A DNA stretch of 64,000 nucleotides. It comes from Calendula officinalis (Eukaryota; Streptophyta; Magnoliopsida; Asterales; Asteraceae). A model generated the notes under the pieces. It had not been told where the DNA came from and searched no databases. It saw only the letters and a program-made list of their open reading frames with translations. Positions 46,557 to 58,359 of the stretch are shown here, one piece after another. The DNA is taken from contig OY970829.1 of the NCBI GenBank assembly GCA_963853835.1, positions 34,188,020-34,252,019 on the forward strand, given 5' to 3'. Position 1 is the stretch's first letter. Each line of letters opens with the position of its first letter. Both the position numbers and the translations under genes were made by a program.

Positions 46557-46790
46557 GAAATATGACCCGCTCTTTATTATCTTACACACCAACAGTGTTG
46601 CATGCTAGGAAGGCTAAACATGTGCTAAGGGCCCAAACGGCCCAACCGTGCGCCATCCGCCGTCTCCTAGCCCCGGCAGGCCCACGTCCCCACGCCCTCC
46701 CCCGCACGCTCGTCCCCTTATTCACGCACCACCCACGGTCGCAACCTCTACCACCCCGGGACGCATGGGAAAAAAAACGAAACAAAAAGA

Positions 46791-46909
46791 GGGGTGCAAC
46801 ACGAGGACTTCCCAGGGGGTCACCCATCCTAGTACTACTCTCGCCCAAGCACGCTTAACTGCGGAGTTCTGATGGGATCCTGTGCATTAGTGCTGGTATG
46901 ATCGCACCC
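46791..46909 (-). rRNA. 5S ribosomal RNA, copy 108
   Basis: C29A; broken spacer hairpin but without the G87U/G65A/U63A set usually linked to it. Confidence 0.94.
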
Positions 46910-47141
46910 GAAATATGACCCGCTCTTTATTATCTTATACACCAACAGTGTTGCATGCTAGGAAGGCTAAACATGTGCTAAGGAGCCAAACGGCCCAACC
47001 GTGCGCCACCCGCCGTCTCCTAGCCCCGGCAGGCCCACGTCCCCACGCCCTCCCCCGCACGCCCGTCCCCTTGTTCACGCACCACCCACGGTCGCAACCG
47101 GGACCACCCCGGGACGCAGGGGAAAAAATGAAATAAAAAGA

Positions 47142-47260
47142 GGGGTGCAACACGAGGACTTCCCAGGAGGTCACCCATCCTAGTACTACTCTCGCCCAAG
47201 CACGCTTAAATGCGGAGTTCTGATGGGATCCGGTGCATTAGTGCTGGTATGATCGCACAA
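47142..47260 (-). rRNA. 5S ribosomal RNA, copy 109
   Basis: C93U, G51U, G2U, G1U. Confidence 0.93.
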
Positions 47261-47478
47261 GAAATATGTCCCGTTCTTTATTATCTTATACACCAACAGT
47301 GTTGCATGCTAGGAAGGCTAAACATGTGCTAAGGAGCCAAACGGCCCAACCGTGCGCCACCCGCCGTCTCCTAGCCCCGGCAGGCCCACGTCCCCACGCC
47401 CGTCCCCTTGTTCACGCACCACCCACGGTCGCAACCGTGACCACCCCGGGACGCAGGGGAAAAAACGAAACAAAAAGA

Positions 47479-47597
47479 GGCGTGCAACACGAGGACTTCC
47501 CAGGGGGTAACCCATCCTATTACTACTCTCGACCAAGCACGCTTAACTGCGGAGTTCTGATGGGATCCGTTGCATTAGTGCTGGTATGATCGGACCC
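47479..47597 (-). rRNA. 5S ribosomal RNA, copy 110
   Basis: C117G, G89U, C78A, G66U, C28A, G5C: six changes, some in promoter boxes. Confidence 0.92.
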
Positions 47598-47830
47598 GAA
47601 ATATGTCCCGCTCTTTATTATCTTATACACCAACAGTGTTGCATGCTAGGAAGGCTAAACATGTGCTAAGGAGCCAAACGGCCCAACCGTGCGCCACCCG
47701 CCGTCTCCTAGCCCCGGCAGGCCCACGTCCCCAAGCCCTCCCCCGCACGCCCGTCCCCTTGTTCACGCACCACCCACGGTCGCAACCGTGACCACCCCGG
47801 GACGCAGGGGAAAAAAACGAAACAAAAAGA

Positions 47831-47949
47831 GGGGTGCAACACGAGGACTTCCCAGGGGGTCACCCATCCTAGTACTACTCTCGCCCAAGCACGCTTAACT
47901 GCGGAGTTCTGATGGGATCCGGTGCATTAGTGCTGGTATGATGGCACCC
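47831..47949 (-). rRNA. 5S ribosomal RNA, copy 111
   Basis: G7C; promoter side lacks two bases (TTATACCAAC on the + strand). Confidence 0.95.
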
Positions 47950-48179
47950 GAAATATGTCCCGCTCTTTATTATCTTATACCAACAGTGTTGCATGCTAGG
48001 AAGGCTAAACATGTGCTAAGGAGCCAAACGGCCCAACCGTGCGCCACCCGCCGTCTCCTAGCCCCGGCAGGCCCACGTTCCCACGCCCTCCCCCGCACGC
48101 CCGTCCCTTGTTCACGCACCACCCACGGTCGCAACCGTGACCACCCCGGGACGCAGGGGAAAAAAACGAAACAAAAAGA

Positions 48180-48257
48180 GGGGTGCAACACGACGACTTC
48201 CCAGGGGGTCACCCATCTGATGGGATCCGGTGCATTAGTGCTGGTATGATCGCACCC
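48180..48257 (-). pseudogene. 5S rRNA pseudogene, 78-nt class, copy 112
   Basis: Same deletion; no G5C. Confidence 0.92.
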
Positions 48258-48491
48258 GAAATATGTCCCGCTCTTTATTATATTATACACCAACAGTGTT
48301 GCATGCTAGGAAGGCTAAACATGTGCTAAGGAGCCAAACGGCCCAACCGTGCGCCACCCGCCGTCTCCGAGCCCCGGCAGGCCCACGTTCCCAGGCCCTC
48401 CCCCGCACACCCGTCCCCTTGTTCACGCACCACCCACGGTCACAACCGTGACCACCCCGGGACGCAGGGGGAAAAAAACGAAACAAAAAGA

Positions 48492-48569
48492 GGGGTGCAA
48501 CACGACGACTTCCCAGGGGGTCACCCATCTGATGGGATCCGGTGCATTAGTGCTGGTATGATCGGACCC
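48492..48569 (-). pseudogene. 5S rRNA pseudogene, 78-nt class, copy 113
   Basis: Same deletion; G5C; GTCACAACCG-type spacer as copy 105. Confidence 0.92.
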
Positions 48570-48799
48570 GAAATATGTCCCGCTCTTTATTATCTTATAC
48601 CAACAGTGTTGCATGCTAGGAAGGCTAAACATGTGCTAAGGAGCCAAACGGCCCAACCGTGCGCCACCCGCCGTCTCCTAGCCCCGGCAGGCCCACGTTC
48701 CCACGCCCTCCCCCGCACGCCCGTCCCTTGTTCACGCACCACCCACGGTCGCAACCGTGACCACCCCGGGACGCAGGGGAAAAAAACGAAACAAAAAGA

Positions 48800-48877
48800 G
48801 GGGTGCAACACGACGACTTCCCAGGGGGTCACCCATCTGATGGGATCCGGTGCATTAGTGCTGGTATGATCGCACCC
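48800..48877 (-). pseudogene. 5S rRNA pseudogene, 78-nt class, copy 114
   Basis: Same deletion; no G5C; duplicate of copy 112 at +620 bp. Confidence 0.92.
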
Positions 48878-49111
48878 GAAATATGTCCCGCTCTTTATTA
48901 TATTATACACCAACAGTGTTGCATGCTAGGAAGGCTAAACATGTGCTAAGGAGCCAAACGGCCCAACCGTGCGCCACCCGCCGTCTCCGAGCCCCGGCAG
49001 GCCCACGTTCCCAGGCCCTCCCCCGCACACCCGTCCCCTTGTTCACGCACCACCCACGGTCACAACCGTGACCACCCCGGGACGCAGGGGGAAAAAAACG
49101 AAACAAAAAGA

Positions 49112-49189
49112 GGGGTGCAACACGACGACTTCCCAGGGGGTCACCCATCTGATGGGATCCGGTGCATTAGTGCTGGTATGATCGGACCC
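49112..49189 (-). pseudogene. 5S rRNA pseudogene, 78-nt class, copy 115
   Basis: Same deletion; G5C; duplicate of copy 113. Fourth pseudogene in a row. Confidence 0.92.
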
Positions 49190-49407
49190 GAAATATGTCC
49201 CGCTCTTTATTATCTTATACACCAACAGTGTTGCATGCTAGGAAGGCTAAACATGTGCTAAGGAGCCAAACGGCCCAACCGTGCGCCACCCGCCGTCTCC
49301 TAGCCCCGGCAGGCCCACGTCCCCACGCCCGTCCCCTTGTTCACGCACCACCCACGGTCGCAACCGTGACCACCCCGGGACGCAGGGGAAAAAACGAAAC
49401 AAAAAGA

Positions 49408-49526
49408 GGCGTGCAACACGAGGACTTCCCAGGGGGTAACCCATCCTATTACTACTCTCGCCCAAGCACGCTTAACTGCGGAGTTCTGATGGGATCCGTT
49501 GCATTAGTGCTGGTATGATCGGACCC
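49408..49526 (-). rRNA. 5S ribosomal RNA, copy 116
   Basis: C117G, G89U, C78A, C28A, G5C; duplicate of copy 110 without G66U. Confidence 0.92.
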
Positions 49527-49759
49527 GAAATATGTCCCGCTCTTTATTATCTTATACACCAACAGTGTTGCATGCTAGGAAGGCTAAACATGTGCTAAGG
49601 AGCCAAACGGCCCAACCGTGCGCCACCCGCCGTCTCCTAGCCCCGGCAGGCCCACGTCCCCAAGCCCTCCCCCGCACGCCCGTCCCCTTGTTCACGCACC
49701 ACCCACGGTCGCAACCGTGACCACCCCGGGACGCAGGGGAAAAAAACGAAACAAAAAGA

Positions 49760-49878
49760 GGGGTGCAACACGAGGACTTCCCAGGGGGTCACCCATCCTA
49801 GTACTACTCTCGCCCAAGCACGCTTAACTGCGGAGTTCTGATGGGATCCGGTGCATTAGTGCTGGTATGATGGCACCC
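49760..49878 (-). rRNA. 5S ribosomal RNA, copy 117
   Basis: G7C; duplicate of copy 111. Confidence 0.95.
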
Positions 49879-50108
49879 GAAATATGTCCCGCTCTTTATT
49901 ATCTTATACCAACAGTGTTGCATGCTAGGAAGGCTAAACATGTGCTAAGGAGCCAAACGGCCCAACCGTGCGCCACCCGCCGTCTCCTAGCCCCGGCAGG
50001 CCCACGTTCCCACGCCCTCCCCCGCACGCCCGTCCCTTGTTCACGCACCACCCACGGTCGCAACCGTGACCACCCCGGGACGCAGGGGAAAAAAACGAAA
50101 CAAAAAGA

Positions 50109-50186
50109 GGGGTGCAACACGACGACTTCCCAGGGGGTCACCCATCTGATGGGATCCGGTGCATTAGTGCTGGTATGATCGCACCC
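50109..50186 (-). pseudogene. 5S rRNA pseudogene, 78-nt class, copy 118
   Basis: Same deletion; duplicate of copy 112. Confidence 0.92.
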
Positions 50187-50420
50187 GAAATATGTCCCGC
50201 TCTTTATTATATTATACACCAACAGTGTTGCATGCTAGGAAGGCTAAACATGTGCTAAGGAGCCAAACGGCCCAACCGTGCGCCACCCGCCGTCTCCGAG
50301 CCCCGGCAGGCCCACGTTCCCAGGCCCTCCCCCGCACACCCGTCCCCTTGTTCACGCACCACCCACGGTCACAACCGTGACCACCCCGGGACGCAGGGGG
50401 AAAAAAACGAAACAAAAAGA

Positions 50421-50498
50421 GGGGTGCAACACGACGACTTCCCAGGGGGTCACCCATCTGATGGGATCCGGTGCATTAGTGCTGGTATGATCGGACCC
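50421..50498 (-). pseudogene. 5S rRNA pseudogene, 78-nt class, copy 119
   Basis: Same deletion; G5C; duplicate of copy 113. Confidence 0.92.
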
Positions 50499-50728
50499 GA
50501 AATATGTCCCGCTCTTTATTATCTTATACCAACAGTGTTGCATGCTAGGAAGGCTAAACATGTGCTAAGGAGCCAAACGGCCCAACCGTGCGCCACCCGC
50601 CGTCTCCTAGCCCCGGCAGGCCCACGTTCCCACGCCCTCCCCCGCACGCCCGTCCCTTGTTCACGCACCACCCACGGTCGCAACCGTGACCACCCCGGGA
50701 CGCAGGGGAAAAAAACGAAACAAAAAGA

Positions 50729-50806
50729 GGGGTGCAACACGACGACTTCCCAGGGGGTCACCCATCTGATGGGATCCGGTGCATTAGTGCTGGTATGATC
50801 GCACCC
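50729..50806 (-). pseudogene. 5S rRNA pseudogene, 78-nt class, copy 120
   Basis: Same deletion; duplicate of copy 114. Confidence 0.92.
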
Positions 50807-51040
50807 GAAATATGTCCCGCTCTTTATTATATTATACACCAACAGTGTTGCATGCTAGGAAGGCTAAACATGTGCTAAGGAGCCAAACGGCCCAACCGTG
50901 CGCCACCCGCCGTCTCCGAGCCCCGGCAGGCCCACGTTCCCAGGCCCTCCCCCGCACACCCGTCCCCTTGTTCACGCACCACCCACGGTCACAACCATGA
51001 CCACCCCGGGACGCAGGGGGAAAAAAACGAAACAAAAAGA

Positions 51041-51118
51041 GGGGTGCAACACGACGACTTCCCAGGGGGTCACCCATCTGATGGGATCCGGTGCATTAGT
51101 GCTGGTATGATCGGACCC
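51041..51118 (-). pseudogene. 5S rRNA pseudogene, 78-nt class, copy 121
   Basis: Same deletion; G5C; duplicate of copy 115 with one spacer change (ACAACCATG). Confidence 0.92.
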
Positions 51119-51350
51119 GAAATATGTCCCGCTCTTTATTATCTTATACACCAACAGTGTTGCATGCTAGGAAGGCTAAACATGTGCTAAGGAGCCAAAC
51201 GGCCCAACCGTGCGCCACCCGCCGTCTCCTAGCCCCGGCAGGCCCACGTCCCCACGCCCTCCCCCGCACGCCCGTCCCCTTGTTCACGCACCACCCACGG
51301 TCGCAACCGTGACCACACCGGGACGCAGGGGAAAAAACGAAACAAAAAGA

Positions 51351-51469
51351 GGGGTGCAACACGAGGACTTCCCAGGGGGTCACCCATCCTAGTACTACTC
51401 TCGCCCAAGCACGCTTAACTGCGGAGTTCTGATGGGATCCGGTGCATTAGTGCTGGTATGATCGCACCC
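51351..51469 (-). rRNA. 5S ribosomal RNA, copy 122
   Basis: Exact consensus; parallel of copy 106 at +5265 bp. Confidence 0.96.
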
Positions 51470-51702
51470 GAAATATGACCCGCTCTTTATTATCTTATAC
51501 ACCAACAGTGTTGCATGCTAGGAAGGCTAAACATGTGCTAAGGAGCCAAACGGCCCAACCGTGCGCCACCCGCCGTCTCCTAGCCCCGGCAGGCCCACGT
51601 CCCCACGCCCTCCCCCGCACGCCCGTCCCCTTGTTCACGCACCGCCCACGGTCGTAACCGTGACCACCCCGGGACGCAGGGGAAAAAAACGAAACAAAAA
51701 GA

Positions 51703-51821
51703 GGGGTGCAACACGAGGACTTCCCAGGGGGTCACCCATCCTAGTACTACTCTCGCCCAAGCACGCTTAACTGCGGAGTCCTGATGGGATCCGGTGCATT
51801 AGTGCTGGTATGATCGCACCC
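51703..51821 (-). rRNA. 5S ribosomal RNA, copy 123
   Basis: A42G; parallel of copy 107. Confidence 0.95.
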
Positions 51822-52055
51822 GAAATATGACCCGCTCTTTATTATCTTACACACCAACAGTGTTGCATGCTAGGAAGGCTAAACATGTGCTAAGGGCCCA
51901 AACGGCCCAACCGTGCGCCATCCGCCGTCTCCTAGCCCCGGCAGGCCCACGTCCCCACGCCCTCCCCCGCACGCTCGTCCCCTTGTTCACGCACCACCCA
52001 CGGTCGCAACCTCTACCACCCCGGGACGCATGGGAAAAAAAAGGAAACAAAAAGA

Positions 52056-52174
52056 GGGGTGCAACACGAGGACTTCCCAGGGGGTCACCCATCCTAGTAC
52101 TACTCTCGCCCAAGCACGCTTAACTGCGGAGTTCTGATGGGATCCGGTGCATTAGTGCTGGTATGATCGGACCC
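52056..52174 (-). rRNA. 5S ribosomal RNA, copy 124
   Basis: G5C; broken hairpin; parallel of copy 108, sharing a rare GCCATCCGCC spacer change. Confidence 0.95.
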
Positions 52175-52407
52175 GAAATATGTCCCGCTCTTTATTATCT
52201 TATACACCAACAGTGTTGCATGCTAGGAAGGCTAAACATGTGCTAAGGAGCCAAACGGCCCAACCGTGCGCCACCCGCCGTCTCCTAGCCCCGGCAGGCC
52301 CACGTCCCCACGCCCTCCCCCGCACGCCCGTCCCCTTGTTCACGCACCACCCACGGTCGCAACCGTGACCACCCCAGGACGCAGGGGAAAAAAACGAAAC
52401 AAAAAGA

Positions 52408-52526
52408 GGGGTGCAACACGAGGACTTCCCAGGGGGTCACCCATCCTAGTACTACTCTCGCCCAAGCACGCTTAACTGCGGAGTTCTGATGGGATCCGGT
52501 GCATTAGTGCTGGTATGATGGCACCC
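52408..52526 (-). rRNA. 5S ribosomal RNA, copy 125
   Basis: G7C. Confidence 0.95.
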
Positions 52527-52758
52527 GAAATATGTCCCGCTCTTTATTATCTTATACACCAACAGTGTTGCATGCTAGGAAGGCTAAACATGTGCTAAGG
52601 AGCCAAACGGCCCAACCGTGCGCCACCCGCCGTCTCCTAGCCCCGGCAGGCCCACGTTCCCACGCCCTCCCCCGCACGCCCGTCCCTTGTTCACGCACCA
52701 CCCACGGTCGCAACCGTGACCACCCCGGGACGCAGGGGAAAAAAACGAAACAAAAAGA

Positions 52759-52836
52759 GGGGTGCAACACGACGACTTCCCAGGGGGTCACCCATCTGAT
52801 GGGATCCGGTGCATTAGTGCTGGTATGATCGCACCC
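52759..52836 (-). pseudogene. 5S rRNA pseudogene, 78-nt class, copy 126
   Basis: Same deletion; no G5C, as copy 48. Confidence 0.92.
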
Positions 52837-53055
52837 GAAATATGTCCCGCTCTTTATTATATTATACACCAACAGTGTTGCATGCTAGGAAGGCTAAACA
52901 TGTGCTAAGGAGCAAAACGACCCAACCGTCTCCTAGCCCCGGCAAGCCCATGTCCTCACGCCCTCCCCTGCACGCCCGTCCCCTTGTTCACGCACCAGCC
53001 ACGGTCGCAACCGTGACCACCCCGGGATGCAGGGGAAAAAAACGAAACAAAAAGA

Positions 53056-53174
53056 GGGGTGCAAAACGAGGACTTCCCAGGGGGTCACCCATCCTAGTAC
53101 TACTCTCGCCCAAGCACGCTTAACTGCGGAGTTCTGATGGGATCCGGTGCATTAGTGCTGGTATGATCGCACCC
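53056..53174 (-). rRNA. 5S ribosomal RNA, copy 127
   Basis: G110U, as copy 49. Confidence 0.95.
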
Positions 53175-53406
53175 GAAATATGTCCCGCTCTTTATTATCT
53201 TATACACCAACAGTGTTGCATGCTAGGAAGGCTAAACATGTGCTAAGGGGCCAAACGGCCTAACCGTGCACCACCCGCCGTCTCCTAGCCCCGGCAGGCC
53301 CACGTCCCCACGCCCTCCCCCGCACGCTCGTCCCCTTGTTCACGCACCACCCACGGTCGCAACCGTGACCACCCCGTGACACAGGGAAAAAAACAAAACA
53401 AAAGGA

Positions 53407-53525
53407 GGGGTGCAACACGAGGACTTCCCAGGGGGTCACCAATCCTAGTACTACTCTCGCCCAAGCACGCTTAACTGCGGAGTTCTAATGGGATCCGGTG
53501 CATTAGTGCTGGTATGATCGCACCC
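53407..53525 (-). rRNA. 5S ribosomal RNA, copy 128
   Basis: G85U, C39U; first T-run reduced (TCCTTTTG). Confidence 0.94.
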
Positions 53526-53745
53526 GAAATATGTCCCGCTCTTTATTATCTTACACACCAACAGTGTTGAATGCTAGGAAGGCTAAACATGTGCTAAGGA
53601 GCAAAACGACCCAACCGTCTACTAGCCCCGGCAGGCCCACGTCCTCACGCCCTCCCCCGCACGCCCGTCCCCTTGTTCACGCACCACTCACGGTCGCAAC
53701 CGTGACCACCCCGGGACGCAGGGGGAAAAAAACGAAACAAAAAGA

Positions 53746-53864
53746 GGGGTGCAAAACGAGGACTTCCCAGGGGGTCACCCATCCTAGTACTACTCTCGCC
53801 CAAGCACGCTTAACTGAGGAGTTCTGATGGGATCCGGTGCATTAGTGCTGGTATGATCGCACCC
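53746..53864 (-). rRNA. 5S ribosomal RNA, copy 129
   Basis: G110U, G48U, as copy 10. Confidence 0.94.
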
Positions 53865-54097
53865 AAAATATGTCCTGCTCTTTTTTATCTTATACACCAA
53901 CAGTGTTGCATGCTAGGAAGGCTAAACATGTGCTAAGGGGCCAAACGGCCCAACCGTGCGCCACCCGCCGTCTCCTAGCCCCGACAGGCCCACGTCCCCA
54001 CGCCCTCCCCCGCACGCTCGTCCCCTTGTTCACGCACCACCCACGGTCGCAACTGTGACCACCCCGGGACGCAGGGGAAAAAAACGAAACAAAAAGA

Positions 54098-54216
54098 GAG
54101 GTGCAACACGAGGACTTCCCAGGGGGTCACCCATCCTAGTACTACTCTCGCCCAAGCACGCTTAACTGCGGAGTTCTGATGGGATCCGGTGCATTAGTGC
54201 TGGTATGATCGCACCC
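54098..54216 (-). rRNA. 5S ribosomal RNA, copy 130
   Basis: C118U. Confidence 0.95.
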
Positions 54217-54450
54217 GAAATATGTCCCGCTCTTTATTGTCTTATACACCAACCGTGTTGCATGCTAGGATGGCTAAACATGTGCTAAGGAGCCAAACGA
54301 CCCAACCGTGCGCCACCCGCCGTCTCCTAGCCCCGGCAGGCCCACGTTCCCACGCCCTCCCCCGCACGCCCGTCCCCTTGTTCACGCACCACCCACGGTC
54401 GCAACCGTGACCCCCCCGGGACGCAGGGGAAAAAAAACGAAACAAAAAGA

Positions 54451-54569
54451 GGGGTGCAACACGAGGACTTCCCAGGGGGTCACCCATCCTAGTACTACTC
54501 TCGCCCAAGCACGCTTAACTGCGGAGTTCTGATGGGATCCGGTGCATTAGTGCTGGTATGATCGCACCC
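54451..54569 (-). rRNA. 5S ribosomal RNA, copy 131
   Basis: Exact consensus; parallel of copies 12 and 55. Confidence 0.96.
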
Positions 54570-54801
54570 GAAATATGTCCCGCTCTTTATTATCTTATAC
54601 ACCAACAGTGTTGCATGCTAGGAAGGCTAAACATGTGCTAAGGAGCCAAACGGCCCAACCGTGCGCCACCCCCCGTCTCCTAGCCCCGGCAGGCCCACGT
54701 CCCCACGCCCTCCCCCGCACGCTCGTCCCATTGTTCACGCACCACCCACGGTCGCAACCGTGACCACTTCGGGACGCAGGGAAAAAAACGAAACAAAAAG
54801 A

Positions 54802-54919
54802 GGGGTGCAACACGAGGACTTCCCAGGGGTCACCCATCCTAGTACTACTCTCGCCCAAGCACGCTTAACTGGTGAGTTCTGATGGGATCCGATGCAATAG
54901 TGCTGGTATGATCGCACCG
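54802..54919 (-). rRNA. 5S ribosomal RNA, copy 132 (118 nt, mosaic)
   Basis: One C lost at 91-95 and G1C with the copy-56 flank, but the middle carries C47A, C28U and A23U of the copy-14/57 type, plus G48C. Looks like a recombinant or converted gene. Confidence 0.91.
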
Positions 54920-55131
54920 ACATATGTCCCGCTCTTTATTATCTTATACACCAACAGTGTTGCATGCTAGAAAGGCTAAACATGTGCTAAGGAGCCAAAC
55001 GGCCCAACCGTGCGCCACCCCCCGTCTCCTAGCCCCGGCAGGCCCACGTCCCCACGCCCTCCCCCGAACGCACCACCCACGGTCGCAACCGTGACCACCC
55101 CGGGACGCAGGGGAAAAACGAAACAAAAAGA

Positions 55132-55250
55132 GGGGTGCAACACGAGGACTTCCCAGGGGGTCACCCATCCTAGTACTACTCTCGCCCAAGCACGCTTAAC
55201 TGCGGAGTTCTGATGGGATCCGGTGCATTAGTGCTGGTATGATCGCACCC
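55132..55250 (-). rRNA. 5S ribosomal RNA, copy 133
   Basis: Exact consensus; spacer shortened by about 18 bp next to the hairpin (CCCGAACGCACC). Confidence 0.96.
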
Positions 55251-55484
55251 GAAATATGTCCCGCTCTTTATTATCTTTATACACCAACAGTGTTGCATGC
55301 TTGGAAGGCTAAACATGTGCTAAGGGGCCAAACGGCCCAACCGTGCGCCACCCCCCGTCTCCTAGCCCCGGCAGGCCCACGTCGCCACGCCCTCCCCCGC
55401 ACGCTCGTCCCCTTGTTCACGCACCACCCACGGTCGCAACCGTGACCACCCCGGGACGCAGGGAAAAAAAACGAAACAAAAAGT

Positions 55485-55603
55485 GGGCTGCAACACGAGG
55501 ACTTCCAAGGGGGTCACCCATCCTAGTACTACTCTCGTCCAAGCACGCTTAGTTGCGGAGTTCTGATGGGATCCGATGCATTAGTGCTGGTATGATCGCA
55601 CCC
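55485..55603 (-). rRNA. 5S ribosomal RNA, copy 134
   Basis: C116G, G97U, G66A, U52C, G51A, C28U; two A-box changes. Confidence 0.91.
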
Positions 55604-55820
55604 GAAATATGTCCCGCTCTTTATTATCTTATACACCAACAGTGTTGCATGCTAGGAAGGCTAAACATGTGCTAAGGAGCCAAACGGCCCAACCGTGCGC
55701 CACCCGCCGTCTCCTAGCCCCGGCAGGCCCACGTTCCCACGCACGTCTCCTTGTTCACGCACCACCCACGGTCGCAACCGTGACCACCCCGGGACGCAGG
55801 GGAAAAACGAAACAAAAAGA

Positions 55821-55939
55821 GGGGTGCAACACGAGGACTTCCAAGGGGGTCACCCATCCTAGTACTACTCTCGCCCAAGCACGCTTAACTGCGGAGTTCT
55901 GATGGGATCCGGTGCATTAGTGCTGGTATGATCGCACCG
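55821..55939 (-). rRNA. 5S ribosomal RNA, copy 135
   Basis: G97U, G1C. Confidence 0.95.
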
Positions 55940-56171
55940 GAAATATGTCCCGCTCTTTATTATCTTATACACCAACAGTGTTGCATGCTAGGAAGGCTAA
56001 ACATGTGCTAAGGAGCCAAACGGCCCAACCGTGCGCCACCCGCCGTCTCCGAGCCCCGGCAGGCCCACGTCGCCACGCCCTCCCCCGCACGCCCGTCCCC
56101 TTGTTCACGCACCACCCACGGTCGCAACCGTGACCACCCCGGGACGCAGGGGAAAAAACGAAACAAAAAGA

Positions 56172-56290
56172 GGGGTGCAACACGAGGACTTCCCAGGGGG
56201 TCACCCATCCTAGTACTACTCTCGCCCAAGCACGCTTAACTGCGGAGTTCTGATGGGATCCGGTGCATTAGTGCTGGTATGATCGCACCC
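56172..56290 (-). rRNA. 5S ribosomal RNA, copy 136
   Basis: Exact consensus. Confidence 0.96.
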
Positions 56291-56523
56291 GAAATATGTC
56301 CCGCTCTTTATTATATTATACACCAACAGTGTTGCATGCTAGGAAGGCTAAACATGTGCTAAGGGGCCAAACGGCCCAACCGTGCGCCACCCCCCGTCTC
56401 CTAGCCCCGGCAGGCCCACGTCGCCACGCCCTCCCCCGCACGCCCGTCCCCTTGTTCACGCACCACCCACGGTCGCAACCGTGACCACCCCGGGACGCAG
56501 GGAAAAAAAGCGAAACAAAAAGA

Positions 56524-56642
56524 GGGGTGCAACACGAGGACTTCCAAGGGGGTCACCCATCCTAGTACTACTCTCGCCCAAGCACGCTTAACTGCGGAGT
56601 TCTGATGGGATCCGGTGCATTAGTGCTGGTATGATCGCACAC
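56524..56642 (-). rRNA. 5S ribosomal RNA, copy 137
   Basis: G97U, G2U. Confidence 0.95.
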
Positions 56643-56874
56643 AAAATATGTCCCGCTCTTTATTATCTTATACACCAACAGTGTTGCATGCTAGGAAGGC
56701 TAAACATGTGCTAAGGAGCCAACGGCCCAACCGTGCGCCACCCGCCGTCTCCTAGCCCCGGCAGGCCCACGTCCCCACGCCCTCCCCCGCACGCCCGTCC
56801 CATTGTTCACGCACCACCCACGGTCGCAACCGTGACCACCCCGGGACGTAGGGGAAAAAAACGAAACAAAAAGA

Positions 56875-56993
56875 GGGGTGCAACACGAGGACTTCCCAGG
56901 GGGTCACCCATCCTAGTACTACTCTCGCCCAAGCACGCTTAACTGCGGAGTTCTGATGGGATCCGGTGCATTAGTGCTGGTATGATCGCACCG
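56875..56993 (-). rRNA. 5S ribosomal RNA, copy 138
   Basis: G1C on a spacer that elsewhere accompanies G7C. Confidence 0.95.
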
Positions 56994-57225
56994 GAAATAT
57001 GTCCCGCTCTTTATTATCTTATACACCAACAGTGTTGCATGCTAGGAAGGCTAAACATGTGCTAAGGAGCCAAACGGCCCAACCGTGCGCCACCCGCCGT
57101 CTCCTAGCCCCGGCAGGCCCACGTTCCCACGCCCTCCCCCGCACGCCCATCCCTTGTTCACGCACCACCCACGGTCGCAACCGTGACCACCCCGGGACGC
57201 AGGGGAAAAAAACGAAACAAAAAGA

Positions 57226-57303
57226 GGGGTGCAACACGACGACTTCCCAGGGGGTCACCCATCTGATGGGATCCGGTGCATTAGTGCTGGTATGATCGGA
57301 CCC
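57226..57303 (-). pseudogene. 5S rRNA pseudogene, 78-nt class, copy 139
   Basis: Same deletion; G5C. Confidence 0.92.
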
Positions 57304-57535
57304 GAAATATGTCCCGCTCTTTATTATCTTATACACCAACAGTGTTGCATGCTAGGAAGGCTAAACATGTGCTAAGGAGCCAAACGGCCCAACCGTGCGC
57401 CACCCGCCGTCTCCTAGCCCCGGCAGGCCCACGTACCCACGCCCTCCCCCGCACGCCCGTCCCCTTGTTCACGCACCACCCACGGTCGCAACCGTGACCA
57501 CACCGGGACGCAGGGGAAAAAAAGAAACAAAAAGA

Positions 57536-57654
57536 GGGGTGCAACACGAGGACTTCCCAGGGAGTCACCCATCCTAGTACTACTCTCGCCCAAGCACGCT
57601 TAACTGCGGAGTTCTGATGGGATCCGGTGCATTAGTGCTGGTATGATCGCACCC
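57536..57654 (-). rRNA. 5S ribosomal RNA, copy 140
   Basis: C92U. Confidence 0.95.
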
Positions 57655-57887
57655 GAAATATGACCCGCTCTTTATTATCTTATACACCAACAGTGTTGCA
57701 TGCTAGGAAGGCTAAACATGTGCTAAGGAGCCAAACGGCCCAACCGTGCGCCACCCGCCGTCTCCTAGCCCCGGCAGGCCCACGTCCCCACGCCCTCCCC
57801 CGCACGCCCGTCCCCTTGTTCACGCACCGCCCACGGTCGTAACCGTGACCACCCCGGGACGCAGGGGAAAAAAACGAAACAAAAGGA

Positions 57888-58006
57888 GGGGTGTAACACG
57901 AGGACTTCCCAGGGGGTCACCCATCCTAGTACTACTCTCGCCCAAGCACGCTTAACTACGGAGTCCTGATGGGATCCGGTGCATTAGTGCTGGTATGATC
58001 GCACCC
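57888..58006 (-). rRNA. 5S ribosomal RNA, copy 141
   Basis: G113A, C49U, A42G; first T-run reduced to four. Confidence 0.93.
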
Positions 58007-58240
58007 GAAATATGACCCGCTCTTTATTATCTTACACACCAACAGTGTTGCATGCTAGGAAGGCTAAACATGTGCTAAGGGCCCAAACGGCCCAACCGTG
58101 CGCCACCCGCCGTCTCCTAGCCCCGGCAGGCCCACGTCCCCACGCCCTCCCCCGCAAGCTCGTCCCCTTGTTCACGCACCACCCACGGTCGCAACCTCTA
58201 CCACCCCGGGACGCATGGGAAAAAAAACGAAACAAAAAGA

Positions 58241-58359
58241 GGGGTGCAACACGAGGACTTCCCAGGGGGTCAACCATCCTAGTACTACTCTCGCTCTAGC
58301 ACGCTTAACTGCGGAGTTCTGATGGGATCCGGTGCATTAGTGCTGGTATGATCGCACCC
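58241..58359 (-). rRNA. 5S ribosomal RNA, copy 142
   Basis: G87U, G65A, U63A; broken hairpin. Confidence 0.93.

Larger units (their letters stand above)
47261..51118 (-). repeat. 1929-bp tandem duplication of six 5S units
   Basis: Copies 110-115 and 116-121 correspond one to one with a constant 1929-bp offset and share rare changes (C78A, C28A). Within each half, a two-pseudogene block is itself repeated at 620 bp (48180/48800 and 50109/50729). Recent, nested unequal exchange. Confidence 0.9.
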
